Source: Klebsiella pneumoniae
GTDB taxonomy: Bacteria; Pseudomonadota; Gammaproteobacteria; Ga0077536
Assembly (NCBI GenBank): GCA_945861225.1
Contig: CAMATU010000012.1
Location: 1 to 38,258, forward strand
Direction of reading: 5' to 3'
DNA length: 38,258 bases
Shown here: one piece after another, positions 11,400 through 19,797 of the stretch
How positions within the stretch are numbered: position 1 is the first letter of the stretch
How the letters are laid out: every line of letters starts with the position of its first letter
The notes under the pieces: generated by a model
What the model was told of the DNA's origin: nothing
The model's database searches: none
Seen by the model: the letters and a program-made list of their open reading frames with translations, nothing else
Program-made: the position numbers and the translations under genes

Positions 11400-12266
11400 A
11401 TGACCGCTGTTCTGAATAATTTACTCGCGCCAATAGGTTCATTGGAATCCTATGTGGCGGCTGTCAATCGCGTTCCGATGCTGAGCGAAGCAGAGGAACG
11501 TGCGCTTGCCGAACGCTACCAAAACCATAACGACCTGGACGCGGCGCGCCAGCTCGTATTGTCGCACCTGCGCTTCGTGGTCAGGGTCGCGCGCGGCTAT
11601 AACGGCTACGGATTGGCCCAGAGTGACCTGGTGCAAGAGGGCAGTATTGGCCTCATGAAGGCCGTGAAGCGCTTCGACCCAAGTATTGGCGTGCGTCTGG
11701 TGTCCTTTGCAGTGTATTGGGTGCGCGCGGAAATTCATGAATACATTCTGCGCAATTGGCGGATCGTCAAAGTCGCGACCACCAAGGCGCAACGCAAACT
11801 GTTCTTTAATCTGCGCAGCGCGAAGCAGCGCTTGGGCTGGATGAACAAACAGGAAGTGGAGGCGGTTGCCAAAGATCTCGGGGTAGACGCCAAAGATGTG
11901 TGGCTAATGGAGGAACGCCTCAACGCGCACGATCTGTGCTTCGACCCGGCCTCGGAAGATGCGGAAGACGAATTTGCACCGGCGGCTTATCTTGCGGACT
12001 TGCGCTTTGAGCCGACCCGGCAACTGGAAATCTTGGAGGGAACACAACACGGTCAGCGCAACTTGAGTGATGCCCTGGCGAAGCTGGATTCGCGGAGTCG
12101 AGACATCATCACCAGTCGCTGGCTGACTGAGCCGAAACTCACGTTGCAAGATCTGGCCGCGCGCTATCAGGTGTCTGCAGAGCGTATTCGCCAATTGGAG
12201 AACAACGCGATTAACGTGATGCGGAAAAAACTTGGGGTGGACTTATTGCCAGCCCCGGCACGCTAA
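11400..12266 (+). CDS. rpoH: RNA polymerase heat-shock sigma factor sigma-32
   Basis: 288 aa (E. coli 284). Region 2 ([17 protein letters not shown], then [19 protein letters not shown]) and region 4 ([10 protein letters not shown]...SAERIRQLE) are clear, and the RpoH-specific box QRKLFFNLR is at 131-139, which separates it from RpoD and RpoS. It directs transcription of chaperone and protease genes. The ATG at 11400 has a strong GGAGGAGG site; an in-frame start at 11352 would lie inside the CIRCE operator and is rejected. The upstream CIRCE suggests HrcA repression, an extra layer on sigma-32 control. A GC-rich perfect palindrome (12300-12317, 8-bp arms, AA loop) lies just downstream. Confidence 0.97.
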   Translation: MTAVLNNLLAPIGSLESYVAAVNRVPMLSEAEERALAERYQNHNDLDAARQLVLSHLRFVVRVARGYNGYGLAQSDLVQEGSIGLMKAVKRFDPSIGVRLVSFAVYWVRAEIHEYILRNWRIVKVATTKAQRKLFFNLRSAKQRLGWMNKQEVEAVAKDLGVDAKDVWLMEERLNAHDLCFDPASEDAEDEFAPAAYLADLRFEPTRQLEILEGTQHGQRNLSDALAKLDSRSRDIITSRWLTEPKLTLQDLAARYQVSAERIRQLENNAINVMRKKLGVDLLPAPAR

Positions 12267-12288
12267 TGAACCAGGCAGGGAAAACCTG

Positions 12289-12981
12289 CTAGCCGGCACG
12301 GGCGCGCAAGCGCGCCCGCATCGCCAATAAGTAAATCAACAAAAACAATGCAAAGTAATATTCCTGCGGTTCGCTCCAGCGTATTTCAAACGGCAACGAA
12401 TCCGGTCCTGCGATTTTCCGATACCGTTCGGGAAGGCTGATGGCGATCGCCAGCACGGCGCTCGGCACACACTCAAGGGTTGGCCAAAACCATTTCCAGA
12501 ATACTTTGGAGTGCTTGGCTGGCGACCAGCGCTGACGCAGCGGCACAATGATGCCGCCAATCAACACCCAAAGTTCCAGCAGCAGCCGCGGCTTCTGATC
12601 AAACCAGCTGCTCATATTGTGCAGATTGGTCTCGTGCTGATCATTCAGCTGGTCAATAGCCTGCGGGGTATCCCATTGAAATAATTGCTGGCCCCACGAC
12701 AATTCCTCCCCCGCCAGATAAAAACAACTGAGGGTAATCAACACCACCCACACGCGCATCGCGCGGAGCGGGATCTGGTGCAAACTGCGCATCAGCGAGA
12801 GGCCGACGAACAGCCCACACAACGCAACGACCGGAGTCGCCAGTTCAACGAGACCGAGCTCGCCCTCGATGTACTGATCGTAAAACGCAGGTGCGGCAAG
12901 TTTGGTCGCAAAAACGATCAACACCAACACCGGCGGAAACGCGAGCCAGAGCCATTTCGGTAGGCGAACCCGCTCAGCCAC
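12289..12981 (-). CDS. conserved multi-pass membrane protein, function unknown
   Basis: 230 aa with about five or six hydrophobic spans (roughly 10-30, 43-64, 75-91, 133-151, 170-187, 210-224). A conserved-looking motif GEELSWGQQ is at 91-99, at the end of the third span; I recall it in uncharacterised bacterial membrane proteins, but no function follows from it. The C-terminus is basic (RARLRARAG). It lies 7 bp downstream of ctaB and is probably the last gene of the haem A transcript. It converges on rpoH. Confidence 0.75.
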   Translation of the reverse strand: MAERVRLPKWLWLAFPPVLVLIVFATKLAAPAFYDQYIEGELGLVELATPVVALCGLFVGLSLMRSLHQIPLRAMRVWVVLITLSCFYLAGEELSWGQQLFQWDTPQAIDQLNDQHETNLHNMSSWFDQKPRLLLELWVLIGGIIVPLRQRWSPAKHSKVFWKWFWPTLECVPSAVLAIAISLPERYRKIAGPDSLPFEIRWSEPQEYYFALFLLIYLLAMRARLRARAG

Positions 12982-12988
12982 GGCGCAT

Positions 12989-13912
12989 TTAGCCGAGGGC
13001 TGCCCGCGCGAGCGGCCAGTAATGATCGACGAACAGCACCAGGAACAGGGCCGTCAAATACACAATGGAATACTTGAACGTGGCATAGGCGAGTTCATCG
13101 CGAGGATCGAACTGCATGCGGATCGCGTAGTACAGAAACCCGATATTGAGCAGCATGGCGCCGACTAAATAGATCAGGCCGCACATGTAGGTGGCAAACG
13201 GCAGCAAGGTTGCGGCCACCAGCAGGAACGTATACAGCAACACGTGTAAACGCGTGAACTCGGCGCCGTGGGTAATCGGCAGCATCGGGATCTTGGCTTT
13301 GGCGTATTCGGTTCGCCGATAGATCGCGAGCGCCCAGAAATGCGGCGGGGTCCACGCGAAGATTATTAGAAACAGTAACAGGGCATGCGGATCCAGGGTG
13401 CCGGTGACGGCCGTCCAGCCGAGAACGGGCGGCGCCGCGCCAGCCGCACCGCCGATGACAATATTCAATGGTGTCGCATGCTTAAGATACATCGTGTAGA
13501 TGACCGCATAGCCGATCAACGAGAGGAAGGTCAACAGGGCAGTTAAACTATTGATGTACACCACCAGCAAAACCATGGACAAAAACCCCAACACCAGCGC
13601 AAAGGTAAGGGCTTGTCCAATACTGAGCTCACCCTGGGGCAGCGGTCGGTGTTGAGTGCGCGCCATCAAGGCATCAATGCGATATTCGGCGACGTGATTA
13701 ATAGCGGCCGCCGAAGCGGCGGCGAGCCCGATGCCCACCGTTGCGATGAGCAAGGTTTCAAGTGGCACCAGACCAGGCGTTGATAACAACATGCCGATGA
13801 TCGCCGTAAAGATGATCAACGACACCACGCGCGGCTTGCACAAGGCGAGAAAATCGCGCCAGCCAGGAGTGCCGAGATGGGGCGCAGGGTGAGTTGTTTC
13901 AGTCATCGTCAT
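12989..13912 (-). CDS. ctaB: protohaem IX farnesyltransferase (haem O synthase)
   Basis: 307 aa, UbiA-type prenyltransferase with eight to nine membrane spans. The polyprenyl diphosphate/Mg site is in NHVAEYRIDALMARTQHRPL (72-91), the CtaB/CyoE/COX10 variant of the Asp-rich motif. It converts haem B to haem O, which CtaA then oxidises to haem A for the aa3 oxidase. Its start overlaps the ctaA stop by 4 bp. Confidence 0.96.
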   Translation of the reverse strand: MTMTETTHPAPHLGTPGWRDFLALCKPRVVSLIIFTAIIGMLLSTPGLVPLETLLIATVGIGLAAASAAAINHVAEYRIDALMARTQHRPLPQGELSIGQALTFALVLGFLSMVLLVVYINSLTALLTFLSLIGYAVIYTMYLKHATPLNIVIGGAAGAAPPVLGWTAVTGTLDPHALLLFLIIFAWTPPHFWALAIYRRTEYAKAKIPMLPITHGAEFTRLHVLLYTFLLVAATLLPFATYMCGLIYLVGAMLLNIGFLYYAIRMQFDPRDELAYATFKYSIVYLTALFLVLFVDHYWPLARAALG

Positions 13913-14895
13913 TCTTGAATTTGGCTGCGGGGGCTCGCATATCGGAATAATGTCACCAGACTGAGGAGCAGCATTGCGGCAACCCCGTTATGCAAGACCG
14001 CGACGGGCAGCGGCAGTCCGTGGAGCACATTGGTAATTCCCAGCGCCACCTGAAGACAGAGCAGCGCGAGTATACACCAGGCAATTCGTTGGCCATGCGC
14101 CGCGACAACCCGGCGGGTATAGGCGAACAAACCAATGCCGACTAGCAGCACAAGGCCCGCGCCGAGACGGTGTGCGAGATGAATCGCGGTGCGCGCAGGG
14201 GTGTCCAGCACGCCGAATTCGTAATTCACGCCCAACCCGCGCCACAGCACAAACGCGCTTTCGAAATCGGCATCCGGCCACCATCGGCCCTGACAGCGCG
14301 GAAAATCGGCACACGCCAACGCGGCATAGTTGGCGCTGGTCCAACCTCCAAGACAGATCTGAACTGCAAGTACCGCGATTGCAGCGCCGGCGAACTGACG
14401 CACTCCGCTAATCGAAGCCTGGCGCGGAGATTGGCGGACTTCGAGTAAATTCCACCACAGGATCGCGAGCAACGTGAAGCCGCCGATCAGATGCCCCACC
14501 ACGATTAGCGGTTTCAACAGTAGGGTGACCGTCCACATCCCCAGCAACCCTTGGAACACCACCAACGGCACCAAAATCAGAGAAATTTTGAGTGCCGATG
14601 GTAGCCGTGCTTGCCAGGCACTTGCCGCCAGGAGCAAAATCAATGCGCCCAAAGTGGAGGCGAGGTAACGATGAATCATTTCTCGCCACGCTTTACCCGT
14701 TTCGAGAGGCCGCGCCGCGAGTTTCGCGCGATCAACGATTTCGTGTGCGTCTGGTACGACGATCCGGCCATAACAACCCGGCCAGTCAGGACACCCAAGA
14801 CCTGCATCGGATAAGCGCACATAGGCGCCTTTGGTGATGACCAGTAACGCCAATAGCGGTAACACGTGGGACAGAAAGCGGTGCATGTTCCGCAT
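13909..14895 (-). CDS. ctaA: haem A synthase
   Basis: 328 aa, COX15/CtaA family with eight membrane spans. Candidate haem-ligand histidines lie in IHRYLAS, VGHLIGG, HLAHRLGAG and LHNGVAA, in the two-bundle arrangement of the family. It oxidises the methyl group of haem O to the formyl group of haem A. The upstream SCO-like gene ends 3 bp before its start and ctaB overlaps its stop, so the set is coupled. Confidence 0.95.
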   Translation of the reverse strand: MRNMHRFLSHVLPLLALLVITKGAYVRLSDAGLGCPDWPGCYGRIVVPDAHEIVDRAKLAARPLETGKAWREMIHRYLASTLGALILLLAASAWQARLPSALKISLILVPLVVFQGLLGMWTVTLLLKPLIVVGHLIGGFTLLAILWWNLLEVRQSPRQASISGVRQFAGAAIAVLAVQICLGGWTSANYAALACADFPRCQGRWWPDADFESAFVLWRGLGVNYEFGVLDTPARTAIHLAHRLGAGLVLLVGIGLFAYTRRVVAAHGQRIAWCILALLCLQVALGITNVLHGLPLPVAVLHNGVAAMLLLSLVTLFRYASPRSQIQE

Positions 14896-14898
14896 GTC

Positions 14899-15474
14899 TT
14901 AGCGAATGGCGGACGCGCGCAACAGGCGTTTGAGGTCCTTCTGAATCGCGCCGGGTTCCCCCCGTGATGGGTAGCGCAGCATGAGCTGATGACGCCAGTC
15001 GACCAGCACGATTGCAGGCAGAGTGGCCTCAGCCGCCAGGCGCGTATGGAGGAGCGCGATCGCTGCCGGGTCGAGCTGCACTCGCGCCGCATGGCGCGGA
15101 ACTTCCGTCCCCAGAGCGGCAATCGCGTGCACGCTCACGCGCACTGCGCCCTGGCCCAGCAGTTCACGCAGCACCAGTAATTCATCGAGTGCTTTGCCAC
15201 AAGCCAGCGCGCACACGCCCGGTTCCAGATAGACCATTGCCCACTCGCTGGGTTGCAGCTTAAACAAAGGCGCAAATCCCACCTGCGCGGCATAAGGGGA
15301 TAGATCGAATGGCGGTGTGACAAGCTGTCCACGATTCACGAACCCTCGGCTGTGCCAGTTCAGGGCGCCGGAGGTGAGCAGCCAGGCGATGAAAATCGGC
15401 GCAACAAAGAGCAGCGTAATCGCGGCCAAAAGCAGCCGGTTGCGCGCTTTCGAAACGGGCTGGTCAGGGTTCAC
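14899..15474 (-). CDS. SCO-like membrane-anchored thioredoxin-fold protein (oxidase assembly)
   Basis: 191 aa. One N-terminal membrane anchor (LLLAAITLLFVAPIFIAWLL) precedes a periplasmic domain with CALAC, a CxxxC pair spaced as in the Cu-chaperone SCO1/SenC family. The Pro that usually follows is Gly here, and the later conserved His is not obvious. Position between SURF1 and ctaA is the usual place for this protein in cox clusters, so a role in copper insertion or thiol redox during oxidase assembly is likely (inference). Its start lies inside the last codons of SURF1 (11-bp overlap). Confidence 0.8.
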   Translation of the reverse strand: MNPDQPVSKARNRLLLAAITLLFVAPIFIAWLLTSGALNWHSRGFVNRGQLVTPPFDLSPYAAQVGFAPLFKLQPSEWAMVYLEPGVCALACGKALDELLVLRELLGQGAVRVSVHAIAALGTEVPRHAARVQLDPAAIALLHTRLAAEATLPAIVLVDWRHQLMLRYPSRGEPGAIQKDLKRLLRASAIR

Positions 15475-16189
15475 GGGGGTATCCTGGTGACAAATTAATC
15501 TTTACGTAGAGCGCCACCAACACGACGGCGAGCGCAAACCACTGCACCGCATAGGCATGGTGTTTGCTGACGTCGCTGGAAGGAGCGGGCCAATGTCGAT
15601 CGTAGCCGTTCGGCGCCGAAGGATCTAAGTAAATAAGCCCGGCGGGCAATGCGTAGCCGAGCTTTTGCGCGACAAGCGCTGTATCGAGTCGCTGAATTCG
15701 CAGCAATGAAGTCGTTAGCTGCTCAATTTCAGAACTGCCGCCTAAGCGTATCCCCACTGGCGGCACCTGCCCAAAGCGGCCAAACAAGGTCGCCGTGTCC
15801 GGCAAGATGACTAGCGGTAAGCGGGTTCGATCAGCGTCCGCGACCACCCAGCCGCGCGCGACGAGTACCTGCGTTCCGTCACTCAGTTTGAAGGGGGTGA
15901 TGACTTCATACCCCGTTCGACCCCCTCTGATGCGATTGTCTAACAGTAGATTCGGGGCGAGATATCGGCCCGTGGCGCGCACCGATCTGCCGCGCGTTGC
16001 CACACCAAGATCGCGCGCCGTCGACAACTGCAGCACCGGGGTATCACGCTGCGCCATGGCTTGCATATGGAGCGCAAGTTTCTGTTGCGCACGATCAAGT
16101 TGCCACATCCCAAGACTTATCAGGCACGGGAAAAGTAGAATGGTCGCCCAGGTGGAGGCACGGCCCGGTCGGAAACGCCATCCGTTCAT
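15464..16189 (-). CDS. SURF1-family cytochrome oxidase assembly protein
   Basis: 241 aa. The SURF1 topology is clear: an N-terminal span (TWATILLFPCLISLGMWQL), a periplasmic domain with LLDNRIRGGRTGYEVITPF, and a C-terminal span (HAYAVQWFALAVVLVALYV). SURF1 proteins help insert haem A into subunit I. The ATG at 16189 gives the typical MNGWRFRPG start; an extension to 16255 would run over the divergent DUF2909 start. It heads the SURF1 / SCO-like / ctaA / ctaB transcript. Confidence 0.93.
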   Translation of the reverse strand: MNGWRFRPGRASTWATILLFPCLISLGMWQLDRAQQKLALHMQAMAQRDTPVLQLSTARDLGVATRGRSVRATGRYLAPNLLLDNRIRGGRTGYEVITPFKLSDGTQVLVARGWVVADADRTRLPLVILPDTATLFGRFGQVPPVGIRLGGSSEIEQLTTSLLRIQRLDTALVAQKLGYALPAGLIYLDPSAPNGYDRHWPAPSSDVSKHHAYAVQWFALAVVLVALYVKINLSPGYPREP

Positions 16190-16243
16190 CGCCGGCCCAC
16201 AGCGTCGCCGTGTTGCGCGCGTGCATTCAACAAAGAGGTCCGA

Positions 16244-16459
16244 ATGGAACACCATCCCATCATCAAATTCATCGTGATTGTGCTGTTGTTGTTGATTGTG
16301 GGCGCCCTCGCCACCGCTTTCAGCGCGCTCTTTCGCGGCCGAGATTCCGGCACGGCGGGCGTTAAAGCCTTGACTGTGCGGGTGGGTTTATCGATCGGGC
16401 TGTTTATTTTATTGATGGTGCTATATGCGCTGGGGATCATTGAGCCGCGCGGAGGCTAA
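16244..16459 (+). CDS. DUF2909 twin-transmembrane protein
   Basis: 71 aa with two membrane spans (about 7-28 and 47-66) separated by a short loop (SALFRGRDSGTAG). This matches the DUF2909 small proteins found in cox clusters between coxC and SURF1. Function is unknown; context suggests oxidase assembly or stability. It has an AGAGG ribosome site and is transcribed against its neighbours, ending at the terminator at 16490-16517. Confidence 0.88.
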   Translation: MEHHPIIKFIVIVLLLLIVGALATAFSALFRGRDSGTAGVKALTVRVGLSIGLFILLMVLYALGIIEPRGG

Positions 16460-16489
16460 GGCTCGTCTGCCTAGCTGAAAATTCAGCAC

Positions 16490-16517
16490 AAAAAAGGGCG
16501 CTCAACTGAGCGCCCTT
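16490..16517 (-). terminator. intrinsic terminator of the cox operon
   Basis: Perfect 11-bp stem (16494-16504 with 16507-16517) and 2-base loop, followed on the minus strand by six T. It lies 20 bp after the coxC stop. The same stem lies 34 bp after the DUF2909 stop, so it may slow both converging transcripts, but the T-run favours the minus strand. Confidence 0.9.
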
Positions 16518-16537
16518 CAATCTGACATTCAGCGCGA

Positions 16538-17422
16538 TCAGATCCAGTAGACGAAAATAAAGAGCCCAATCCACACCACGTCCACAAAGTGCCAGTACCA
16601 CGCCACTGCTTCAAAGGCGAAATGATGTTCGGGCTTGAAGTGCCCGCGTATCGAGCGCATCAGGATCACGAACAGCATCAGCGTGCCCATGGTGACGTGA
16701 AAACCATGGAAGCCAGTCAACATAAAGAACGTGGCACCGTAAATGCCCGCATTCATCGTAAGGCCTAATTCGTGATACGCATGGCCATACTCTTGGGCTT
16801 GGAAGCCGACGAATAGCACGCCCAACGCGACGGTCAGCGCCAAGCCGAGAATCAACTGGCCGCGCTTATTGTATTTGAGCCCCCAATGCGCCCAAGTCAC
16901 GGTGCCGCCACTGGCGAGCAAAATAGCCGTGTTCAGTGCGGGCACACCCCACGCACCGATCACATCCTTCGCCTCCTTAAAACCATACCCCTGCGGCAAT
17001 TGCAGCAGAGGCCAGTCGGCCAGGAAGTTTGGCCACAGGAATTCATGGGTGCCGCCTTCGGCACCAGCGCCGGACAACCACGGCACCGAGAGCACGCGCG
17101 CATAAAACAAGGCGCCGAAAAAAGCCGCGAAGAACATCACTTCGGAGAAGATGAACCACATCATGCCCATGCGGAAGCTGGTGTCTTCCCACTGGCCATA
17201 AGTGCCTTTCTCGCTTTCGCTGATCACATCCCCGAACCAGCCGAACATCATGTACACAAATAAGATAAAACCGCCGCCGAGAACTTCGGGTCCGATACTT
17301 AGATGGTTGAGCGTAAGTGCTCCTCCCACGAACATCGTGAAAATTGAAAGTGCTGCAATGAACGGCCACTTGCTTGCGTCAGGAACATAGTAGTGGTGAT
17401 GCGCGGCGTGTACGTTTGCCAT
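16538..17422 (-). CDS. coxC: cytochrome c oxidase subunit III
   Basis: 294 aa with seven predicted spans; the Glu/His-rich family segments WFIFSEVMFFAAFFGALFY and FHGFHVTMGTLM are present, and HFVDVVWIGLFIFVYW closes the protein. Subunit III stabilises the aa3 oxidase and the D-channel proton uptake. It is the last gene of the coxB-coxA operon, 35 bp after ctaG, and is followed by an intrinsic terminator. Confidence 0.97.
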   Translation of the reverse strand: MANVHAAHHHYYVPDASKWPFIAALSIFTMFVGGALTLNHLSIGPEVLGGGFILFVYMMFGWFGDVISESEKGTYGQWEDTSFRMGMMWFIFSEVMFFAAFFGALFYARVLSVPWLSGAGAEGGTHEFLWPNFLADWPLLQLPQGYGFKEAKDVIGAWGVPALNTAILLASGGTVTWAHWGLKYNKRGQLILGLALTVALGVLFVGFQAQEYGHAYHELGLTMNAGIYGATFFMLTGFHGFHVTMGTLMLFVILMRSIRGHFKPEHHFAFEAVAWYWHFVDVVWIGLFIFVYWI

Positions 17423-17457
17423 AGCTAGATTCTCGTTTACAGAAAAATTGACTGCAT

Positions 17458-18039
17458 TTAGGACCGAGGGTCCGCATTTCCGGCAAGCTTAGGACTTGCC
17501 GATATCTGAATGGTGGAACGAAAAAAGGTATATCCCAATGTTAGGGTTTGAATATTCTTAGGCAACTTGGGGTTAACCACGAAGCGCACCGGCATCTGCC
17601 TGGTTTCGCCGGTCGTTAAGGTTTGCTGCGTAAAACAGAAGCATTCGGTTTTGCTGAAGTAGCGTGCCGCAGCGTTCGGCGCGACGCTGGGAACCGCCTG
17701 ACCTGTGACGGTTTCAGCGCTTTGATTGGTCACTTCGAACATCACTTCGGTTTCCATTCCCGGATGCACTTCAACCTTCGTCGTCAGCGGTTTGAAGGCC
17801 CAGGAAAAACCAGAATTCACATTGGTAACAAATTCAACCGTGATTAGACGTGCGTCATCCACGGGGATTACTGCAGCTTCAGCGCCTGATAAGCGGCCAG
17901 TCTTACCGTTCACCCCCGTCAATTCGCAGAATACGTTATACAGAGGCACCAGCAAGTAGCCGAAGCCGAACATCGCCAGCACCACCAGCGTGAGCTTGGA
18001 GACCAGCCGACGATTCGCGCTACGCAAGGTTCGCGTCAT
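17458..18039 (-). CDS. ctaG: cytochrome c oxidase assembly protein CtaG/Cox11 (CuB insertion)
   Basis: 193 aa. One N-terminal span (LTLVVLAMFGFGYLLVPLYNVFCEL) is followed by the periplasmic immunoglobulin-like domain with the copper motif CFCF in KTECFCFTQQ. The conserved Cys after the span (YNVFCELTGVNGKTG) is also present. It delivers copper to the CuB site of subunit I. The ATG at 18039 is chosen because it lies 4 bp after the stop of the 37-aa gene and gives the usual N-terminus. Confidence 0.95.
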   Translation of the reverse strand: MTRTLRSANRRLVSKLTLVVLAMFGFGYLLVPLYNVFCELTGVNGKTGRLSGAEAAVIPVDDARLITVEFVTNVNSGFSWAFKPLTTKVEVHPGMETEVMFEVTNQSAETVTGQAVPSVAPNAAARYFSKTECFCFTQQTLTTGETRQMPVRFVVNPKLPKNIQTLTLGYTFFRSTIQISASPKLAGNADPRS

Positions 18040-18043
18040 ACGT

Positions 18044-18157
18044 TCAGACAAAATGCTGCAGGAAGAAAGCCAAATAAAACGAGAACGCCAACAACGCCAA
18101 CGCACCGGCCGTCCGGCGCGCCCGTTGGCGCTGAGCTTCGGCCGCCTCGGTTCGCAT
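18044..18157 (-). CDS. 37-aa single-span small protein of the cox operon
   Basis: Small ORF between coxA and ctaG. A charged N-terminus (MRTEAAEAQRQRARR) precedes one hydrophobic span (ALALLAFSFYLAFFLQHFV). Its ATG shares the A of the coxA stop (TGATG), and ctaG starts 4 bp after its stop, so it is almost certainly translated by coupling. I recall annotations of 'cytochrome oxidase small assembly protein' at this position in beta- and gammaproteobacteria. Its action is not established; an assembly role is inferred from position. Confidence 0.85.
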   Translation of the reverse strand: MRTEAAEAQRQRARRTAGALALLAFSFYLAFFLQHFV

Positions 18158-19752
18158 CAGCGATTACCACCCTCGATCGTCGCCGGCTCCGGCGGCGTCG
18201 AAAAACTGTGATAAGGCGGCGGCGAAGGCAAGGTCCACTCCAGGCCATGCGCGCCTTCCCATACCTGTGCGGTTGCCTTGGCACCGCCGCGCGCGCATTT
18301 CACGATTACAATTAAAAACAGGATCTGTGAAGCACCGAAGACAAAGCCACCAATGCTTGAGACCATGTTCCAGTCTGCAAATTGCACTGCGTAGTCCGGG
18401 ATCCGGCGCGGCATTCCGGCCAGGCCGAGGAAATGCTGCGGGAAGAACAACACGTTCACGGAGATTGTGGATAGCCAAAAATGCCATTTGCCGAGCGTCT
18501 CGTCATACATATGGCCGGTCCACTTGGGCAACCAGAAATAGGTTCCCGCCATGATTGCGAATATCGCGCCAGTCACGAGCACGTAGTGGAAATGGGCCAC
18601 GACGAAATAGGTATCGTGATACTGGAAATCAATCGGGGTCACGCCCAGCATCAGCCCCGAGAAGCCCCCAATCGTGAACAGCACGACGAAACTGATCGCG
18701 AACAGCATCGGGGTTTCGAAAGTCATCGAACTTTGCCACATGGTGGCCACCCAATTGAAGACTTTCACGCCTGTCGGGACGGCGATCAGGATCGTGGCAT
18801 ACATAAAGAACAGCTCACCCGCGAGTGGCATACCCACGGTGAACATGTGGTGCGCCCACACAATAAACGAGAGAAAGGCGATCGATGCGGCGGCGTACAC
18901 CATGGAGCTGTAGCCAAATAGGGGCTTCCGCGCGAAGGTCGGAATAATTGCCGAGGCGATGCCGAAGGCCGGAAGGATCAAAATATAAACTTCAGGATGC
19001 CCGAAGAACCAGAAAATGTGCTGGAACATCACCGGATCGCCGCCGCCGGCTGCACTGAAGAATGAGGTGCCGAAGAATTTGTCCGTCAGCAACATGGTGA
19101 CCGCGCCGGCGAGCACCGGCATCGAGGCAATCAACAGGAAGGCGGTGATGATCCAGGTCCATACGAACAGCGGCAATTTCATCAGCGACATGCCGGGGGC
19201 GCGCAAATTGAACACCGTCGCGATGATATTGATGGCGCCTGCGATCGACGACGCCCCCATGAAATGTACCGCGAAAATCAAGAACGGGAACGCCATCCCC
19301 GTTTGGAGCACCAGCGGGGGATACATGGTCCAGCCGCCGGCAGGTCCGCCGCCTGGCATAAAGAGTGTGCTCAAGAGCAAAGTGAACGCGAACGGCAGAA
19401 TCCAGAAACTCCAATTATTTAGTCGCGGTAGCGCCATGTCTGGCGCGCCGATCATCATCGGCACTAACCAGTTTGCGAAACCCGTCCAGGCTGGCATGAC
19501 CGCACCGAAAATCATCACCAAGGCATGCATGGTGGTCATGCTGTTGAACAGCTGCGGATCCACAAACTGCAGGCCTGGTTGGAAGAGTTCGAGGCGAATG
19601 ACCATCGCCATCGCGCCCCCAATGAAAAACATAATCAACGAGAACACTAAGTACATCGTGCCGATGTCCTTGTGATTCGTGGTGGTCAACCAACGCATAA
19701 TGCCACCCTTGTAGTGGTGGTCGTGATGGTCGTGGACAGCTGCTTCGCTCAT
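18157..19752 (-). CDS. coxA: cytochrome c oxidase subunit I (aa3 type, A1 class)
   Basis: 531 aa, twelve spans. The low-spin haem His is in TTMHALVMIFG; the CuB and cross-linked Tyr motif is WFFGHPEVY with the D-channel Glu; the CuB histidines are in WAHHMFTVG; and the haem a3 and a ligands are in VVAHFHYV. GAPDMALPRLNNW carries the D-channel Asp, and K-channel residues are present, so it is an A1-type proton-pumping oxidase. The ATG at 19752 (GAGGAA 7 bp upstream) is preferred over a TTG at 19782. Its stop overlaps the next small gene. Confidence 0.98.
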   Translation of the reverse strand: MSEAAVHDHHDHHYKGGIMRWLTTTNHKDIGTMYLVFSLIMFFIGGAMAMVIRLELFQPGLQFVDPQLFNSMTTMHALVMIFGAVMPAWTGFANWLVPMMIGAPDMALPRLNNWSFWILPFAFTLLLSTLFMPGGGPAGGWTMYPPLVLQTGMAFPFLIFAVHFMGASSIAGAINIIATVFNLRAPGMSLMKLPLFVWTWIITAFLLIASMPVLAGAVTMLLTDKFFGTSFFSAAGGGDPVMFQHIFWFFGHPEVYILILPAFGIASAIIPTFARKPLFGYSSMVYAAASIAFLSFIVWAHHMFTVGMPLAGELFFMYATILIAVPTGVKVFNWVATMWQSSMTFETPMLFAISFVVLFTIGGFSGLMLGVTPIDFQYHDTYFVVAHFHYVLVTGAIFAIMAGTYFWLPKWTGHMYDETLGKWHFWLSTISVNVLFFPQHFLGLAGMPRRIPDYAVQFADWNMVSSIGGFVFGASQILFLIVIVKCARGGAKATAQVWEGAHGLEWTLPSPPPYHSFSTPPEPATIEGGNR

Positions 19753-19797
19753 TTGCGGTTCCTCGTTCGATGCCGATTGCAATAAAGTTCCAGAGAC

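Noticed and set aside
12300..12317. Perfect 8-bp-arm GC palindrome as rpoH terminator
   Set aside because: No T-run follows on the plus strand, and the sequence encodes the Arg-rich C-terminus of the membrane protein, so it is not called a terminator.
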